Below, piece by piece: positions 26,839-34,751 of a stretch of 64,000 nucleotides of DNA. Numbering within the stretch: the stretch's first letter is position 1; every line of letters starts with the position of its first letter. Below the pieces are notes generated by a model. The model was given only the letters and a program-made list of their open reading frames with translations, did not search any database and was not told where the DNA came from. This stretch comes from Isosphaera sp. (lineage in GTDB: Bacteria > Planctomycetota > Phycisphaerae > Phycisphaerales > UBA1924), in contig PNJV01000008.1 in the NCBI GenBank assembly GCA_013822085.1, positions 1 to 64,000 on the forward strand. Reading direction: 5' to 3'. Position numbers and translations under genes: made by a program.

Positions 26839-26866
26839 CCCCCCCACCCCCCACCCCCCACCCCCC
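26839..26866. repeat. (CCCCCCA)n microsatellite, possible G-quadruplex on the minus strand
   Basis: Four runs of 6-7 C separated by single A, between the yicC stop and the end of nuoB. On the minus strand this is G6-7 with T loops, an ideal quadruplex pattern. The remainder of the gap to 26967 has no gene. Confidence 0.75.
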
Positions 26867-26967
26867 GCCGCCCGGCTGCGCTACACCCGCTGTACCACAC
26901 CCGCAGCGCCACACCCGCTGCGCTCGCTCGCCGCCTCAGCGTCGCCCCGCTCGCCCTGGGGCCATGC

Positions 26968-27537
26968 TCACACGCCCAGGGTCATCGGCACCGGCTGGGG
27001 CCGCGGCTGGTAGTTTGGCGCCACCGCCAGGTTCAGCCCCACACGCTTGCCGCCCTGCACCCGCGGCGGGATGCCGTCGCTGTCGACGATCCGCTGGATC
27101 GCCATGATCCCCTCGATCAGCTGCTCCGGCCGCGGCGGGCACCCGGGCACGTACACGTCCACGGGGATGAACTGGTCGCACCCCTGCACCACCGCGTAGG
27201 TGTCGAACACGCCGCCCGTCGAGGCGCAGGCGCCCATCGAGATCACCCACTTGGGCTCGGACATCTGCAAGTAGATCCGCTGGAGCACCGGCATCGTCTT
27301 GATGCTGATGCGCCCAGCGACGATCAGCATGTCGCTCTGGCGCGGGCTGAACCGCACCGCCTCGGCCCCGAACCGCGCCACGTCGTACCGCGAGCACGCC
27401 GTGGCCATCAGCTCGATGCCGCAGCAGGCGGTGGCAAAGGGCATCGGCCACAGCGACGACCGCCGGGCCCAGTTGATCACCCGCTGGAGCTGCGTCGTCA
27501 AGAACGTGTCCACCGGCAGCGCGGCTTCGATGCCCAT
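26968..27537 (-). CDS. nuoB: NADH-quinone oxidoreductase subunit B
   Basis: A 189-residue subunit of respiratory complex I that carries the terminal cluster N2 next to the quinone site. All four ligands are visible: Cys38-Cys39 ([10 protein letters not shown]), Cys104 (MGACASTGG) and Cys133 ([10 protein letters not shown]). Family motifs [10 protein letters not shown] and EPKWVISMG are present. The start [10 protein letters not shown] is chosen because AGGAG precedes it at the right distance. It stands alone: no other nuo gene is adjacent, unlike the usual nuoA-N operon. It may be an additional copy or part of a dispersed complex I. Confidence 0.93.
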   Translation of the reverse strand: MGIEAALPVDTFLTTQLQRVINWARRSSLWPMPFATACCGIELMATACSRYDVARFGAEAVRFSPRQSDMLIVAGRISIKTMPVLQRIYLQMSEPKWVISMGACASTGGVFDTYAVVQGCDQFIPVDVYVPGCPPRPEQLIEGIMAIQRIVDSDGIPPRVQGGKRVGLNLAVAPNYQPRPQPVPMTLGV

Positions 27538-27677
27538 AACTTCCACTCCTGGCGCAGCGGGCGCCACGAACGATCCGGCCAAGGCAGGCGCGGGATCATA
27601 AGCCGCAGAGAGCGCCCACGACGCGGTCGGGGCGCAAGCCGAGCGGGCGGATCAGGTGCGCAGTCAGACGGGGCGGG

Positions 27678-27912
27678 TCAGCGGCGGGTGCGCGGGCTCG
27701 GCTCGACGTCGCCGAAGAGCTGGCGATCGATCCAGGTGTCGGACTGGTAGGGCTCTTCGAGCTCGACGGCCTCGGTGCCCAGGCCGCGGGCCGAGATCAC
27801 CTTGCGATAGCACCCGGGGGCCGCCAGCCCGACGGCCATGAGCAGCGCACAGGCACAGGGCCGCCGTGGGCCCCACAAACCGCCGCCCAGGCTGGGGTGT
27901 GCCGCTGTGCAT
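27678..27912 (-). CDS. Small lipoprotein, apparent frameshift in the signal peptide
   Basis: A well-placed GGAGG (27921-27925) precedes an ATG at 27912 whose frame runs through MHSGTPQPGRRF. The lipobox LAAPGC and the rest (YRKVISARGLGTEAVELEEPYQSDTWIDRQLFGD) are in the next frame. The span of 235 nt has one base too many. Losing one base, for example in the G4 run at 27871-27874, would join them into a lipoprotein precursor of about 77 residues with a typical n-region, h-region and lipobox. If the frame is not restored, an in-frame ATG at 27839 gives a 53-residue product with a very short signal. Function unknown. Confidence 0.5.
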
Positions 27913-27935
27913 CCGAGGTGCCTCCGGGACGGGGC

Positions 27936-27941
27936 AGTATA
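27936..27941 (-). promoter_or_regulatory. Putative -10 (TATACT) of the small lipoprotein gene
   Basis: TATACT on the minus strand, 23 nt before the ATG at 27912, directly after the terminator of the upstream gene. The short leader contains GGAGG. Confidence 0.4.
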
Positions 27942-27954
27942 CGCGAGAACGAAA

Positions 27955-27984
27955 GCGGGGCCAACCAGCAAAGGTTGGCCCCGC
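27955..27984 (-). terminator. Rho-independent terminator of the metalloprotease gene
   Basis: A perfect 12-bp stem (GCGGGGCCAACC/GGTTGGCCCCGC) with a 6-nt loop, 25 bp past the metalloprotease stop. On the transcribed minus strand it is followed by TTTCGTTCT, a usable U-rich tail. Confidence 0.8.
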
Positions 27985-28009
27985 GGGTGAGTCATGCGGT
28001 CAGCGACCC

Positions 28010-31000
28010 TCAGGGGTTCTGCGAGTCGCGCTGCGCTGCCGAGGGGTCGGCAGAGTCAGAGGGGACGATCGCCGGGGGGACGTAGAACGTGCCCTGCGGC
28101 TGGGGCGCGGGCTGGTTGGTCTGGAAGAAGGGGAAGGCGCCGCCGAGCCCGCCGCCGATCGAGCCGGCGTTGTAGATGTAATCGGCGTTGAGGGCCTTGT
28201 CCAGGCGCAGGGAGGCCTCGGTCAGGTGGGCCTTGGTGTAGGGGTCGATGCCGTCGGTCTTGAGGGCGGCGTCGATCGAGCCCTTGAGCTCGCGCAGGCG
28301 GACCACGACCAGGTTGCTGATGGGCTTGTAGGCCGAGGTGAAGCCGGCGTCGGGCAGCGACAGGTCGATGAGGCGCTCGAGCAGCTCGCGCTGGAGGTTG
28401 CGCCTCAGCGAGGAGATGGAGGGCTCACGGGCGGTGCCGCGCTTGAGCGAGCCCAGCTCGGCGAAGACCTCGCCGGTGACCGCGTTGAGCAGCTCGGGTA
28501 GCGTCAGGGCGTCGCTGCCGGGGGCGATGCGCAGCTCGTTGTCGTAGATCCGCTGGAGGGTCGTGGGGTTCATGACCAGGCTGATGGCGGTGCCCTGCAC
28601 GGCCAGGATCCGGTCGTGGATGGGCCAGGCCTCGGACTGACCGATCGCGCCGGCCCCGCCCGGGTCGGACCACTTCTCGACGGTCATGCGTTCGAGCAGC
28701 TCGCGGGTCAGGCCGAAGGCCTCGTCGCGGAAGCCGTTCTCAACGATGAGCTTGAGGGCCCGGCGCTGCTGCTCGACGGAGACGGGCACCACCGGGACGC
28801 GGTCGCCGGGGTCACCCTTGCGGTCGCGGACGGTGTGGGCCCCGCCGAGCCAGAAGGCCGCCGTGCTCAGGGCGGTGGTGTGCCGGCCCAGCAGGAGCTG
28901 GTACCCGTCGCGGACCTTGCTCCACGGGTCGCCGTCCTTGACGACCTTGTCCAGGAGCTTGCCGCGCAGGAAACGGACCAGCCGCATGGTCGACTCGGAG
29001 TAGTCGAGGCTGTCCTTGCCCAGGTCGAAGCGGCGGATGAGCGGGTCGACCCCAGCCGAGTCCTCGTCGGTGCCGTAGGCGTGGAGCGGGTTGGAGACGC
29101 CCTTGATGGTCTCCTTGGGGTTGTCGCCGTAGCCGTACTCGATGGCCCAGTAGTCGTAGGAGCCGATGCTGATCTGGTTGAAGTCGCCCTGGGAGGGGCC
29201 GTCCTGGAAGTTGATGTTCAGCGGGGTGTAGTCCATCACCGAGCCGGTGATGGTCTTGGCGCCCTTGAACTCGGGGGTGTTCATCTCGGCCAGGGTGTGG
29301 ATGCTCGAGGCCTTGAAGTTGTGGCGCAGGCCGAGGGTGTGCCCGACCTCGTGCATGACCAGGTCCTTGAGCAGCGGGCCGACGAACCACTCGGGCAGGC
29401 CGTCCAGGAGCACTTCTTTCTTCTTGGGCGGCTGCTTCTTGTCGTCCTTCTTCTCGTCCTTCTCGTCCTTGGTCTCGTCCTTGGGCTGGGAGGCGCCCTG
29501 GGCGGGCTGGAGCAGGTCGAGGATCCCCGCGTCCAGCGCCGTGCGCATCACCGACACGTCCAGGGACTTGCCCAGGATGGCGGCGCACTGCTGGTAGCGC
29601 ATGCTCAGCTCGCCGTCGCCGCTCTGGCCGGCAAAGAGCAGCGGCTGGCCGGAGCGCAGGGCCATGACCGGGACCTCGGAGCCGGGCTGGCCGCGGTCGT
29701 CGGCGCCCTGCACCAGCCCCGTGAGCTGCTGGGCCTGGCGGATGGCGCGGCTCTGGAGGAGCACGTCGCGCTCGGCCGGGTCGGCCAGGCGCAGGCGCGG
29801 GTCCCACTTGGGGTTGGTCTCGAACCAGGCGACCGTCTCGGCGGGCAGCCCCTCCATGGCCACCTCGGGCAGGAGCTGCTGGTAGCTGCGCAGCCACCCG
29901 CGGATGAACCCGTCGTCGAGCACCACGTCGGCGTCGAGGATCTGGCCCGTCTCGGGGTTGACGCGCGACGGCCCGATCGCAAACCCGAGGTTGGCGCTGG
30001 TCCAGCGCACGAAGTTGTACCGCACGTCCTCCGGGTCCACGTCCATGTACGCCCCGGTCACCGTGTCCTGCTGGCGCACCTCCACGGCGTCATAGAACCC
30101 GACCTTCTCGAAGGCCTTGTTCCACTCCAGGATGCCCTCGCGCACCCACCGCCGGTACTGGATCGGCGTCGTCGAGTCCACGTAGAAGACGATCGGCTCC
30201 TTGGGCGGCGACAGCTCCAGCTTGGGGTCGCGCTTCTCCAGGTGCCAGCGGTTGACGTACCGCACCCACGGCGAGTCCTCTTTGAGCCGGGAGATGTCCC
30301 GGTAGAACGTCGTGAAGTACCCGACGCGCGGGTCCGCCTCGCGCGGCTTGTAGGCCGGGTTGGCCTTGAGCAGGCTCACCGAGTAGTAGATCGTCACCAG
30401 CTTGCCCGTGCGGTCGGGCATCTCGAAGGCCAACTCCACGTTCTCGGGGAAGGCCTTGGCCTTGGCGATCGTCGCCAGACGCCGGTTGGCCCCGGTCGTC
30501 ACGCCGGGGAAGAACCGGTCGGACTGGTTGACCAGCAGGTCCGTCAGGTCGATCACCGGCCCGCCGGTGGGGCTGACGGTCAGGATCGGCACGTCCAGCA
30601 GCACGCGGTCGGTGTAGACGAGGTTCTCGGTGCGCTTGCTCTCGGCGTCCCCGGTGGTGCGCACGCCCGTCTCCGGCTCGATCAGCGCCAGGCGCTTGTC
30701 GTAGCGCTTCCAGTAGGCGTACGTATCCCCGAGCTGGATGCCCGCGTTGGGAACCCCGCCGGCCACGGTGGTGGCGATGAAGATCTTCTGACGCTCAAAG
30801 TCGCGCGGCAGCTCGGCCAGCAGGCGCGTGTCCTTGTCGCGCTTAAAGAGCGTGTACAGCGACGACTCGCCGTTGGTCGGCGTCACCTTCTCGAGGTCCT
30901 TGATCACGTCGGCGTACGCCGGGAAGTCCTGGGCCGCTCGCCCGCCCGCCGCGGGCCCGGCCTGCGCCTGGGCTCGCGCCGCAGCCAACCCCGGCGGGAC

Positions 31001-31093
31001 CGACGGCTGGGCCGTCACCACCGCGATCGTCCCGGCCAGGGCCACCAGGCCCGCCGCTGAGACCAACGCCCGCCATCTCCGTGCCTGCTGCAT
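28010..31093 (-). CDS. Secreted zinc metalloprotease (DUF5117/DUF5118 type)
   Basis: A 1027-residue protein with a signal peptide (RRWRALVSAAGLVALAGTIAVVTAQ). The zincin motif HEVGHTLGLRHNF (581-593) gives the HExxHxxGxxH pattern of metzincin-like peptidases. Preceding parts match the large DUF5117/DUF5118-containing proteins of Bacteroidetes and Planctomycetes: GDTYAYWKRYDKRLALIEPE and the beta-rich region VGYFTTFYRDISRLKEDSPWVRYVNRWHLEK. A Lys/Asp/Glu-rich insertion (about 535-560: KDETKDEKDEKKDDKKQPPK) is unusual. The start is fixed by AGGAG and the signal peptide. It is likely an extracytoplasmic or surface protease. A strong terminator follows. The 273-bp gap at the upstream side (31094-31366) has no gene and contains another C-rich stretch (31291-31332). 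Confidence 0.88.
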   Translation of the reverse strand: MQQARRWRALVSAAGLVALAGTIAVVTAQPSVPPGLAAARAQAQAGPAAGGRAAQDFPAYADVIKDLEKVTPTNGESSLYTLFKRDKDTRLLAELPRDFERQKIFIATTVAGGVPNAGIQLGDTYAYWKRYDKRLALIEPETGVRTTGDAESKRTENLVYTDRVLLDVPILTVSPTGGPVIDLTDLLVNQSDRFFPGVTTGANRRLATIAKAKAFPENVELAFEMPDRTGKLVTIYYSVSLLKANPAYKPREADPRVGYFTTFYRDISRLKEDSPWVRYVNRWHLEKRDPKLELSPPKEPIVFYVDSTTPIQYRRWVREGILEWNKAFEKVGFYDAVEVRQQDTVTGAYMDVDPEDVRYNFVRWTSANLGFAIGPSRVNPETGQILDADVVLDDGFIRGWLRSYQQLLPEVAMEGLPAETVAWFETNPKWDPRLRLADPAERDVLLQSRAIRQAQQLTGLVQGADDRGQPGSEVPVMALRSGQPLLFAGQSGDGELSMRYQQCAAILGKSLDVSVMRTALDAGILDLLQPAQGASQPKDETKDEKDEKKDDKKQPPKKKEVLLDGLPEWFVGPLLKDLVMHEVGHTLGLRHNFKASSIHTLAEMNTPEFKGAKTITGSVMDYTPLNINFQDGPSQGDFNQISIGSYDYWAIEYGYGDNPKETIKGVSNPLHAYGTDEDSAGVDPLIRRFDLGKDSLDYSESTMRLVRFLRGKLLDKVVKDGDPWSKVRDGYQLLLGRHTTALSTAAFWLGGAHTVRDRKGDPGDRVPVVPVSVEQQRRALKLIVENGFRDEAFGLTRELLERMTVEKWSDPGGAGAIGQSEAWPIHDRILAVQGTAISLVMNPTTLQRIYDNELRIAPGSDALTLPELLNAVTGEVFAELGSLKRGTAREPSISSLRRNLQRELLERLIDLSLPDAGFTSAYKPISNLVVVRLRELKGSIDAALKTDGIDPYTKAHLTEASLRLDKALNADYIYNAGSIGGGLGGAFPFFQTNQPAPQPQGTFYVPPAIVPSDSADPSAAQRDSQNP

Positions 31094-31366
31094 CTGCTGT
31101 CTCCTAAGTGCGCTCACCGTGCGTTGCCGCGCGTGCCGACCGGCCGCCGGTGTGGCGCAGTCTACTCCAACGGCTCCCCGCTGTGCGCGACAAGCCGGCC
31201 TCCTGGGTAGGTATTCCGGTCCTGTATACGCCGCTGGCACACCCAACCGGTCACGGACGAACCGACTTGCCTCGCCGCGGCTTTCCCTAGCCCACCCCCC
31301 CACCGCCCACCCATCCCCACCCCTCGACCCCCCGCACCACCTCCGGCCCGCTGGCCCACCGCCGCC

Positions 31367-32398
31367 TCAAAGCCCCCCAGCCGCTGGATCCTCCCCAGCC
31401 CCAAACCACCACAAAAGCCCCAGCGTCAAGGCCGCAAAGAGCAACGCCGCAAGCTGAAACGGCCTGTCCCCCGCTGCGATCTCCGTCGGGTCGTCGTACT
31501 CCCCCGTCTCGACCAGCAGCATCGCCCGCAAGAGCCCGTAGGTCGCCGGGATCACCGTCAGCCAGAGCCAGTTGATCCCGTGGGTATACACCTCTGCGCG
31601 CTGCACCACGTAGGCGCAGTATGTGAGCAGGCAGGCCACCGCGGTGACGCCGACCATCATCCGCAGCAGCTCGTCGGTGTACCTGGCCTGGACGGAGCGC
31701 GCGTCGCCGGCCTGCTCGGACCCCAGCGCCCGCCGCTCGCCCAGCCGCTTGCCAAAGGCCAGGAACATGGACAAGAACAGCGTCACGTTGAGCAGCCAGC
31801 TGCTCGGGTCCACCAGCAGGGCCGCGCACCCGCCCACGACGCGCAGCACAAAGCCCAGGGCCAGGCTCAGCACGTCCACGATCACCATGTTCTTGAACAG
31901 CACGCTGTAGACCAGCGTGTTGACGGCGTAGACCCCCACCACCGCCCCCAGCAGCACCCCGGCCGGCATCCCGCCGATCCAGGAAAGGTCCGGCCGGAGC
32001 CTGGGCCCGGCCCAGACCGCCACGCCCACCGCCGCCACCGCCGCCAGCCCCAGCCCCACCGCCAAGGCCCGAGCCACGGCCACCGTCACCGCCCCGGAGG
32101 CGATCGGCCGGCGGCGCTTGCGCGGGTGATTGCGGTCCCGGTCGCGGTCGACGATGTCGTTGACCACGTAGCACGCGCTGGAGGCCAGGCCGAAGGCCAC
32201 AAAGGCCGCCGCGACCGCCAGGGCCTGACTGAGCGTCTCAAGGGCCATGCCGTAGACCGGCCCAACGATCACAAAGGCGCCCTTGGCCCACTGCTTGGGC
32301 CTGGCCAGCCGCACCAGGTCCCGGCCGCGCGCGCCACCGCCCGGGGCGCGCTGTGCGCCCGGGCTGGAACCGCCCAAGCTCGCTCCCGCCTGGCTCAT
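31367..32398 (-). CDS. UbiA family prenyltransferase (decaprenyl-phosphate phosphoribosyltransferase-like)
   Basis: A 343-residue membrane enzyme with about eight to nine helices. The first Asp-rich motif is NDIVDRDRDRNHPRKRRRPIASG (about 90-112); NDxxDxxxD plus the KRxRPIASG tail is the pattern of decaprenyl-phosphate phosphoribosyltransferases (Rv3806c-like), which make polyprenyl-phospho-ribose. The second motif lies around QARYTDELLRMMVG. RLARPKQWAKGAFVIVGPVYG at the N-terminus also fits this subgroup, in which the KQWxKN segment is typical. The head-group acceptor is inferred, not proven. It is divergent from a methyltransferase/GT-C pair across only 30 bp. No Shine-Dalgarno sequence; a palindromic -10 lies 10 nt upstream. 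Confidence 0.85.
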   Translation of the reverse strand: MSQAGASLGGSSPGAQRAPGGGARGRDLVRLARPKQWAKGAFVIVGPVYGMALETLSQALAVAAAFVAFGLASSACYVVNDIVDRDRDRNHPRKRRRPIASGAVTVAVARALAVGLGLAAVAAVGVAVWAGPRLRPDLSWIGGMPAGVLLGAVVGVYAVNTLVYSVLFKNMVIVDVLSLALGFVLRVVGGCAALLVDPSSWLLNVTLFLSMFLAFGKRLGERRALGSEQAGDARSVQARYTDELLRMMVGVTAVACLLTYCAYVVQRAEVYTHGINWLWLTVIPATYGLLRAMLLVETGEYDDPTEIAAGDRPFQLAALLFAALTLGLLWWFGAGEDPAAGGL

Positions 32399-32406
32399 GC
32401 GTGGAC

Positions 32407-32420
32407 AGACGATATCGTCT
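32407..32420. promoter_or_regulatory. Palindromic bidirectional -10 element
   Basis: AGACGATATCGTCT, a perfect 14-bp palindrome in the 30-bp spacer between UbiA (minus) and the methyltransferase (plus). It yields TATCGT on each strand, each ending exactly 10 nt before its start codon, with the two hexamers overlapping by 2 bp. It could be a shared promoter core, an operator, or both. Confidence 0.5.
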
Positions 32421-32428
32421 CCCTAGCC

Positions 32429-33301
32429 GTGCACCTCGACCCCGGGCCACATCCAGCCGCGTCCCAGGCGCCACGCCCACAGGCGCCCGACCCCCGGGCT
32501 GTGCCCCCCCCGGCCCCGCATCCCCCGGCCCCGCACCCCCCGGCCCCGCACCCGCCAGCCGTGCACCCGCCAGCCGTGCACCCCCCGGCCGTGCCCGGCG
32601 CCCCCTCGACGCTCAGCGCGATGCTCCGCCCGCTCTACCAGGACGCGCCGCGGCTGCTGCGCCTGACGCAGGTCCACCGCCCGCGGATCTGCCCCATGGC
32701 CGACGTGCTCGAAACGATCCCGCCGGGGTCGCGCACGCTCGACGTGGGCTGCGGCGGCGGCTCGCTGCTGATGCTCGGCGTGCTGACCGGGCGCGTGGCC
32801 AGCGGCGTGGGCTTCGACTCGTCGCGCCCGGCCATCGAGGCCGCCCAGCGCGCCCGCGCGCGCCTGCCCAGCCCCGACGCCCTCCGGTTCGAGCACCGCC
32901 GCGTGCAGGACGGCTGGCCCCCGGGGCTCTTCGACGCCGTGACGATCATCGACGTGCTCCACCACGTGCCGCCGGCGGCGCAGGCCGGCGTGATCCAGCT
33001 GGCCGCTGCCCGCCTGGCCCCCGGCGGCCTGCTGATCTACAAGGACATGTGCGCCCGGCCGCGCTGGCGCGCCGCGGCCAACCGCGCCCACGACCTGCTC
33101 ATGGCCCGCCAGTGGATCCACACGCCCCCCGTCGGGCAAGTCGAGGGCTGGGCCGCGGGGCTCGGCCTCTCGCTGGTGCGCTCCCTTGACCGATCCGTCC
33201 TCTGGTACGGCCACGAGCTGCGCGCCTTCTGCGCGCCCCCTGGGGGGGCCGTGGGGGGCGGGGGGGGCGTGGGGGGCGTGCGCCGCCCGGAGCCGTCATG
33301 A
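32429..33301 (+). CDS. Class I SAM-dependent methyltransferase
   Basis: About 290 residues from the GTG. The Rossmann methyltransferase core starts near residue 90. Motif I is TLDVGCGGGSLL (about 101-112), motif II/III is around GVGFDSSRPAIEAA, motif IV is FDAVTIIDVLHHVP, and LAPGGLLIYKDM follows. The DVLHHVP form is typical of small-molecule or lipid methyltransferases (Methyltransf_11/25). The N-terminal 60 residues consist of Pro-rich repeats (PPAPH/PPAVH), probably disordered. An ATG at 32621 would omit them. The C-terminal tail is glycine-rich. The stop overlaps the next gene's start (ATGA), so the two are translationally coupled. Substrate unknown; the neighbours suggest a prenyl-linked or glycolipid molecule. 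Confidence 0.8.
   Translation: MHLDPGPHPAASQAPRPQAPDPRAVPPPAPHPPAPHPPAPHPPAVHPPAVHPPAVPGAPSTLSAMLRPLYQDAPRLLRLTQVHRPRICPMADVLETIPPGSRTLDVGCGGGSLLMLGVLTGRVASGVGFDSSRPAIEAAQRARARLPSPDALRFEHRRVQDGWPPGLFDAVTIIDVLHHVPPAAQAGVIQLAAARLAPGGLLIYKDMCARPRWRAAANRAHDLLMARQWIHTPPVGQVEGWAAGLGLSLVRSLDRSVLWYGHELRAFCAPPGGAVGGGGGVGGVRRPEPS
32513..32600 (+). repeat. 15-bp tandem repeat encoding PPAPH/PPAVH
   Basis: About six copies of a 15-bp unit (consensus CCGGCCCCGCACCCC, with GTG for CCG in later copies) inside the N-terminal coding region of the methyltransferase. Being a multiple of 3, expansion or contraction keeps the frame. Confidence 0.75.
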
Positions 33302-34737
33302 CCCGCCCACGCACCATCGCCCACCTGGCGGCCCTGGCCACAGCCCTGGCGCTCTGGGCCATGATCGCCCTGCTCCCAGCCCAGGGCCGGATCGGTCACG
33401 ACCAGAACATCTACCACGTCCCGACCATCCGCACCTTCGCCCGCCAGCTCCCCAGGCCCGACCTGTCGGACTATCTCTCAGCGACCACGCCCGGCTATCA
33501 CCTGGCCCTGGCCGCCGCGTCGCGCCTGACGGGGGACTCGACCTTTGCGCTCCGGGCTCTGGGCGCGCTGTGGTCGGTCGGGCTGGCGTGGCTGCTGGTG
33601 CGCGCAGCGGCCCGGCGCGCCAGCGCCCCCGACGGCTCGGCGTGGGCCCTGGCGGCGCTGGCGCCGCTGCCCTGCTCGCTCTACGTGCTCTCGTCGGGGG
33701 CGTTCGTGCTGCCGGACAATGCCGCCTGGCTGCTGGCCTCAGCGGTGCTGCTGGTGTGCCTGGGCTCGCCGATGACGCTCGGCCGCATCGCCCTGGGCGC
33801 GCTGCTGGTCCTGGCGCTGGTCTGGGTGCGCCAGTCCCACGCCTGGACGGCCGGCGTCTTGCTGCTCGCGGCGTGGCTGGGCGATGCGCCCGCCGACGGC
33901 CCCGCGGGCACCGCGGGCCTTGTCGGCCCTGTCGGCCAGCCGAGCGCGGCGCGATGGTCCGACGACCCCCGCACTGTGCTGGCCCCACACCCGATCGGCC
34001 CGGCGGCGCGGCGCGCGATCGTCGCTGCGCTCCTGCTCCTGCCCACCGCCCTGAGCCTGGCGCTGCTCTACCGGCTCTGGGGCGGCCTGACGCCCCCGGG
34101 CAACTTCCCGAGGCCCGGCCCGGAGTGGATCGGCGACTATGCCAACTTCCAGGGCCGCTTCCGCGGGGCCAACCCGGCCACGCCCGCGCTGGTGCTGGCC
34201 CTGCTGGGGTGGTCGCTGATCCCGCTGACGCCGCTGCTCTGGGGCGCCCTGACCGGGGGCGCCCGCCGGGCCCCGTGGCTGGTGATCGGCGCGTCGCTGC
34301 TGAGCCTGGCCGCGGCGCTGATCCCGGCCACGACGCGCGACCCCGACGCCGGGCGCTCCACGGGGCTGTGGAACCTGGCCGGCTCGGCCCCGACGGTCCT
34401 GGGCCACACGTCAGCCCTGATCGCGGCTCTGGCCCTGCCCGGGGGCGCGCTCACCGCGGCCCTGCTGGGCGCCCTGCGCCGCCGCGACCGCCTGATCCTG
34501 CTGACGGCCCTTGCGGGCTTCGGCGCAGCGGTCAGCGCCTCGCACTACTCGTGGCAGCGCTACGCCGAGCCGATGCTGCTGATCTGGGTCGCCCTGGCCG
34601 TTGCCCGCCTGCCCCGGGCTGGCCTGCCCCCGGCCCTGCCCGCCCCCGGCGGGGCGCTGCGGTGGGCGCTCTCGGTCGGGGGCTTGGCTGCGCTGTGCCT
34701 GAGCCTGGCGGCGGTGGCGGCGCGCGGCCTGCGCTGA
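33298..34737 (+). CDS. GT-C type membrane glycosyltransferase (ALG10-like N-terminus)
   Basis: A 479-residue polytopic membrane protein with about eleven hydrophobic segments. After the first helix comes an extracytoplasmic loop, GHDQNIYHVPTIRTFARQL, then LSDYLSATTPGYHLALAAAS. This spacing of an acidic residue, YH-P, and TTPG resembles DIE2/ALG10 and other GT-C enzymes that use polyprenyl-phosphate sugars, where the acidic residue in loop 1 is catalytic. SASHYSWQRYAEPMLLIW near the C-terminus also recalls ALG10. It is translationally coupled (ATGA) to the methyltransferase, and UbiA lies across the shared promoter. Assignment to a donor or acceptor is not possible from sequence. Confidence 0.7.
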   Translation: MTRPRTIAHLAALATALALWAMIALLPAQGRIGHDQNIYHVPTIRTFARQLPRPDLSDYLSATTPGYHLALAAASRLTGDSTFALRALGALWSVGLAWLLVRAAARRASAPDGSAWALAALAPLPCSLYVLSSGAFVLPDNAAWLLASAVLLVCLGSPMTLGRIALGALLVLALVWVRQSHAWTAGVLLLAAWLGDAPADGPAGTAGLVGPVGQPSAARWSDDPRTVLAPHPIGPAARRAIVAALLLLPTALSLALLYRLWGGLTPPGNFPRPGPEWIGDYANFQGRFRGANPATPALVLALLGWSLIPLTPLLWGALTGGARRAPWLVIGASLLSLAAALIPATTRDPDAGRSTGLWNLAGSAPTVLGHTSALIAALALPGGALTAALLGALRRRDRLILLTALAGFGAAVSASHYSWQRYAEPMLLIWVALAVARLPRAGLPPALPAPGGALRWALSVGGLAALCLSLAAVAARGLR

Positions 34738-34751
34738 GCGCCCCGCGCTCA
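34735..34751. terminator. Palindrome containing both stop codons of a convergent pair
   Basis: TGAGCG-CCCCG-CGCTCA: a 6-bp stem with a 5-nt loop whose arms begin with the TGA stops of the GT-C gene (plus) and DAHP synthase (minus). There is no U-run, so it is a weak terminator candidate. Confidence 0.3.

Noticed and set aside
26968-27537. Hydrogenase small subunit instead of NuoB
   Set aside because: The CC...C...C spacing, [10 protein letters not shown] and the short length match NuoB; hydrogenase small subunits have extra C-terminal Cys clusters.
32513-32600. CRISPR or VNTR outside genes
   Set aside because: The 15-bp units are contiguous, without spacers, and lie within a plausible coding frame.
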